Program-made: the position numbers and the translations under genes | NCBI GenBank assembly: GCA_030535815.1 | Contig: JAUNRD010000080.1 | Coordinates: forward strand, 1 to 7,509 | DNA: 7,509 nt | Reading direction: 5' to 3' | Source of the DNA: Clostridia bacterium | Lineage (GTDB): Bacteria > Bacillota > Clostridia > CAKSNL01 > HGM11501 | Part shown: one piece after another, positions 7,281 through 7,509 of the stretch | Layout of the letters: every line of letters starts with the position of its first letter | How positions within the stretch are numbered: position 1 is the first letter of the stretch | The notes under the pieces: model-generated | Told to the model about the DNA's origin: nothing | Databases searched by the model: none | Seen by the model: only the letters and a program-made list of their open reading frames with translations

Positions 7281-7310
7281 GCACAAAAGAGGGGGGCATT
7301 TATTGTGCAA
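7279..7310. promoter_or_regulatory. Dyad upstream of the second gene, putative operator, copy B
   Basis: TTGCACAA (7279-7286) and TTGTGCAA (7303-7310) repeat the two octamers at 481-512 exactly, with the same 16-base gap and the same distance to the -10 box (a constant offset of 6798 bases links left arm, right arm and -10). Here the palindrome extends outward through runs of T and A to 11 bp (7276-7286 with 7303-7313). The spacer is G-rich and unlike that of copy A. Confidence 0.6.
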
Positions 7311-7344
7311 AAAGTAGAAAAAACACTGTGTGACAAAAAAAGGA

Positions 7345-7373
7345 TTGGAAATTAAAGGCGGTTGTGATAAAAT
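7345..7373 (+). promoter_or_regulatory. Predicted sigma-A type promoter, extended -10, copy B
   Basis: TTGGAA (7345-7350), a 17-base spacer and TAAAAT (7368-7373) with TG at 7365-7366 make a well-formed promoter. TTGTGATAAAAT and the following TATTACTAAAAGTGTCT match the promoter region of the large gene, with one base differing just after the -10 box. The predicted start of transcription is near 7380. Confidence 0.7.
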
Positions 7374-7379
7374 AGTATT

Positions 7380-7461
7380 ACTAAAAGTGTCTCCAGGCGC
7401 TTTTGTACAATGTTCCGGCACCCCCGGGTGCCATAAAATATCAACCAAAGGAGTGGTTTAT
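7380..7461 (+). promoter_or_regulatory. Structured 5' leader of the second gene, with ribosome binding site
   Basis: AAAAGTG (7383-7389) pairs with CGCTTTT (7398-7404), the same 5'-end hairpin as in the first leader with a mostly different loop. GGCACC (7417-7422) pairs with GGTGCC (7427-7432) around CCCG; it replaces the GTGCC/GGCAC hairpin of the first leader with different bases but the same shape and similar place. AAGGAG (7448-7453) lies 8 bases before the ATG and could sit in the loop of a weak AACCA/TGGTT stem (7443-7447 with 7454-7458). AAAGGAGTGGTT is shared with the first leader. Confidence 0.5.
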
Positions 7462-7509
7462 ATGAAAAAGGCATTGGCTTTACTCTTAACCCTTGCTATG
7501 CTGGCAACT
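7462..7509 (+). CDS. Start of a second secreted protein (partial, runs off the window)
   Basis: Only 16 codons are visible: MKKALALLLTLAMLAT. This is the charged and hydrophobic part of a signal peptide. It matches the first 16 residues of the large protein at 10 positions, and the nucleotides around the start are also alike. The start is set by AAGGAG 8 bases upstream and by a complete promoter and leader of the same type as the large gene's. The product is probably exported and may be a paralogue of the large protein, but nothing beyond the signal peptide can be seen, so the mature function is unknown. It has no stop codon in the window because the sequence ends. Confidence 0.85.
   Translation, partial: MKKALALLLTLAMLAT

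Noticed and set aside
7036..7448. Two overlapping - strand open frames (7036-7299 and 7134-7448)
   Set aside because: They cross the terminator or the hairpin repeat, and the second also crosses the dyad and promoter B, all better explained as non-coding signals.

Overview
The window looks like a piece of a Bacillota (Clostridia-type) chromosome, probably from an uncultured gut lineage. This rests on the AAGGAG ribosome binding sites, extended -10 promoters of the TGATAAAAT type, a short Lys-Lys signal peptide of Gram-positive style, an AT-leaning base composition and two kinds of hairpin repeat that I recall from intergenic DNA of gut Clostridia. The genus cannot be named from the sequence alone.

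Layout. Bases 1-480 are non-coding and hold dispersed hairpin repeats (32-110, 148-258 and a decayed piece at about 374-434). Bases 481-673 form a control region: a perfect TTGCACAA/TTGTGCAA dyad, a promoter, and a leader with three small hairpins. One very large gene, 674-7039, fills most of the window. It encodes a 2121-residue secreted protein with no recognisable catalytic domain. It carries six discoidin (F5/8 type C, CBM32-like) modules, two X2-like and three other Ig-like modules, a small helical segment, beta-rich repeats resembling InlB B-repeats, and a distinct C-terminal domain. A strong intrinsic terminator (7049-7082) follows. The next spacer (7083-7461) holds a second copy of the first hairpin repeat and then a second copy of the whole control region. 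That leads into a second gene of which only 16 codons (7462-7509) are visible, again a signal peptide.

How it works together. The two genes have separate terminators and promoters, so they are not one operon. They share dyad, promoter, leader and signal-peptide start, with identical spacing from dyad to -10 box. The simplest reading is a family of exported surface or secreted proteins, made by duplication and co-controlled by one regulator acting at the dyad. Glycan or glycoprotein binding is the likeliest role of the large protein, but this is inferred from domain type only. The most interesting items are the duplicated control cassette and the roughly 362-residue composite repeat within the large protein.
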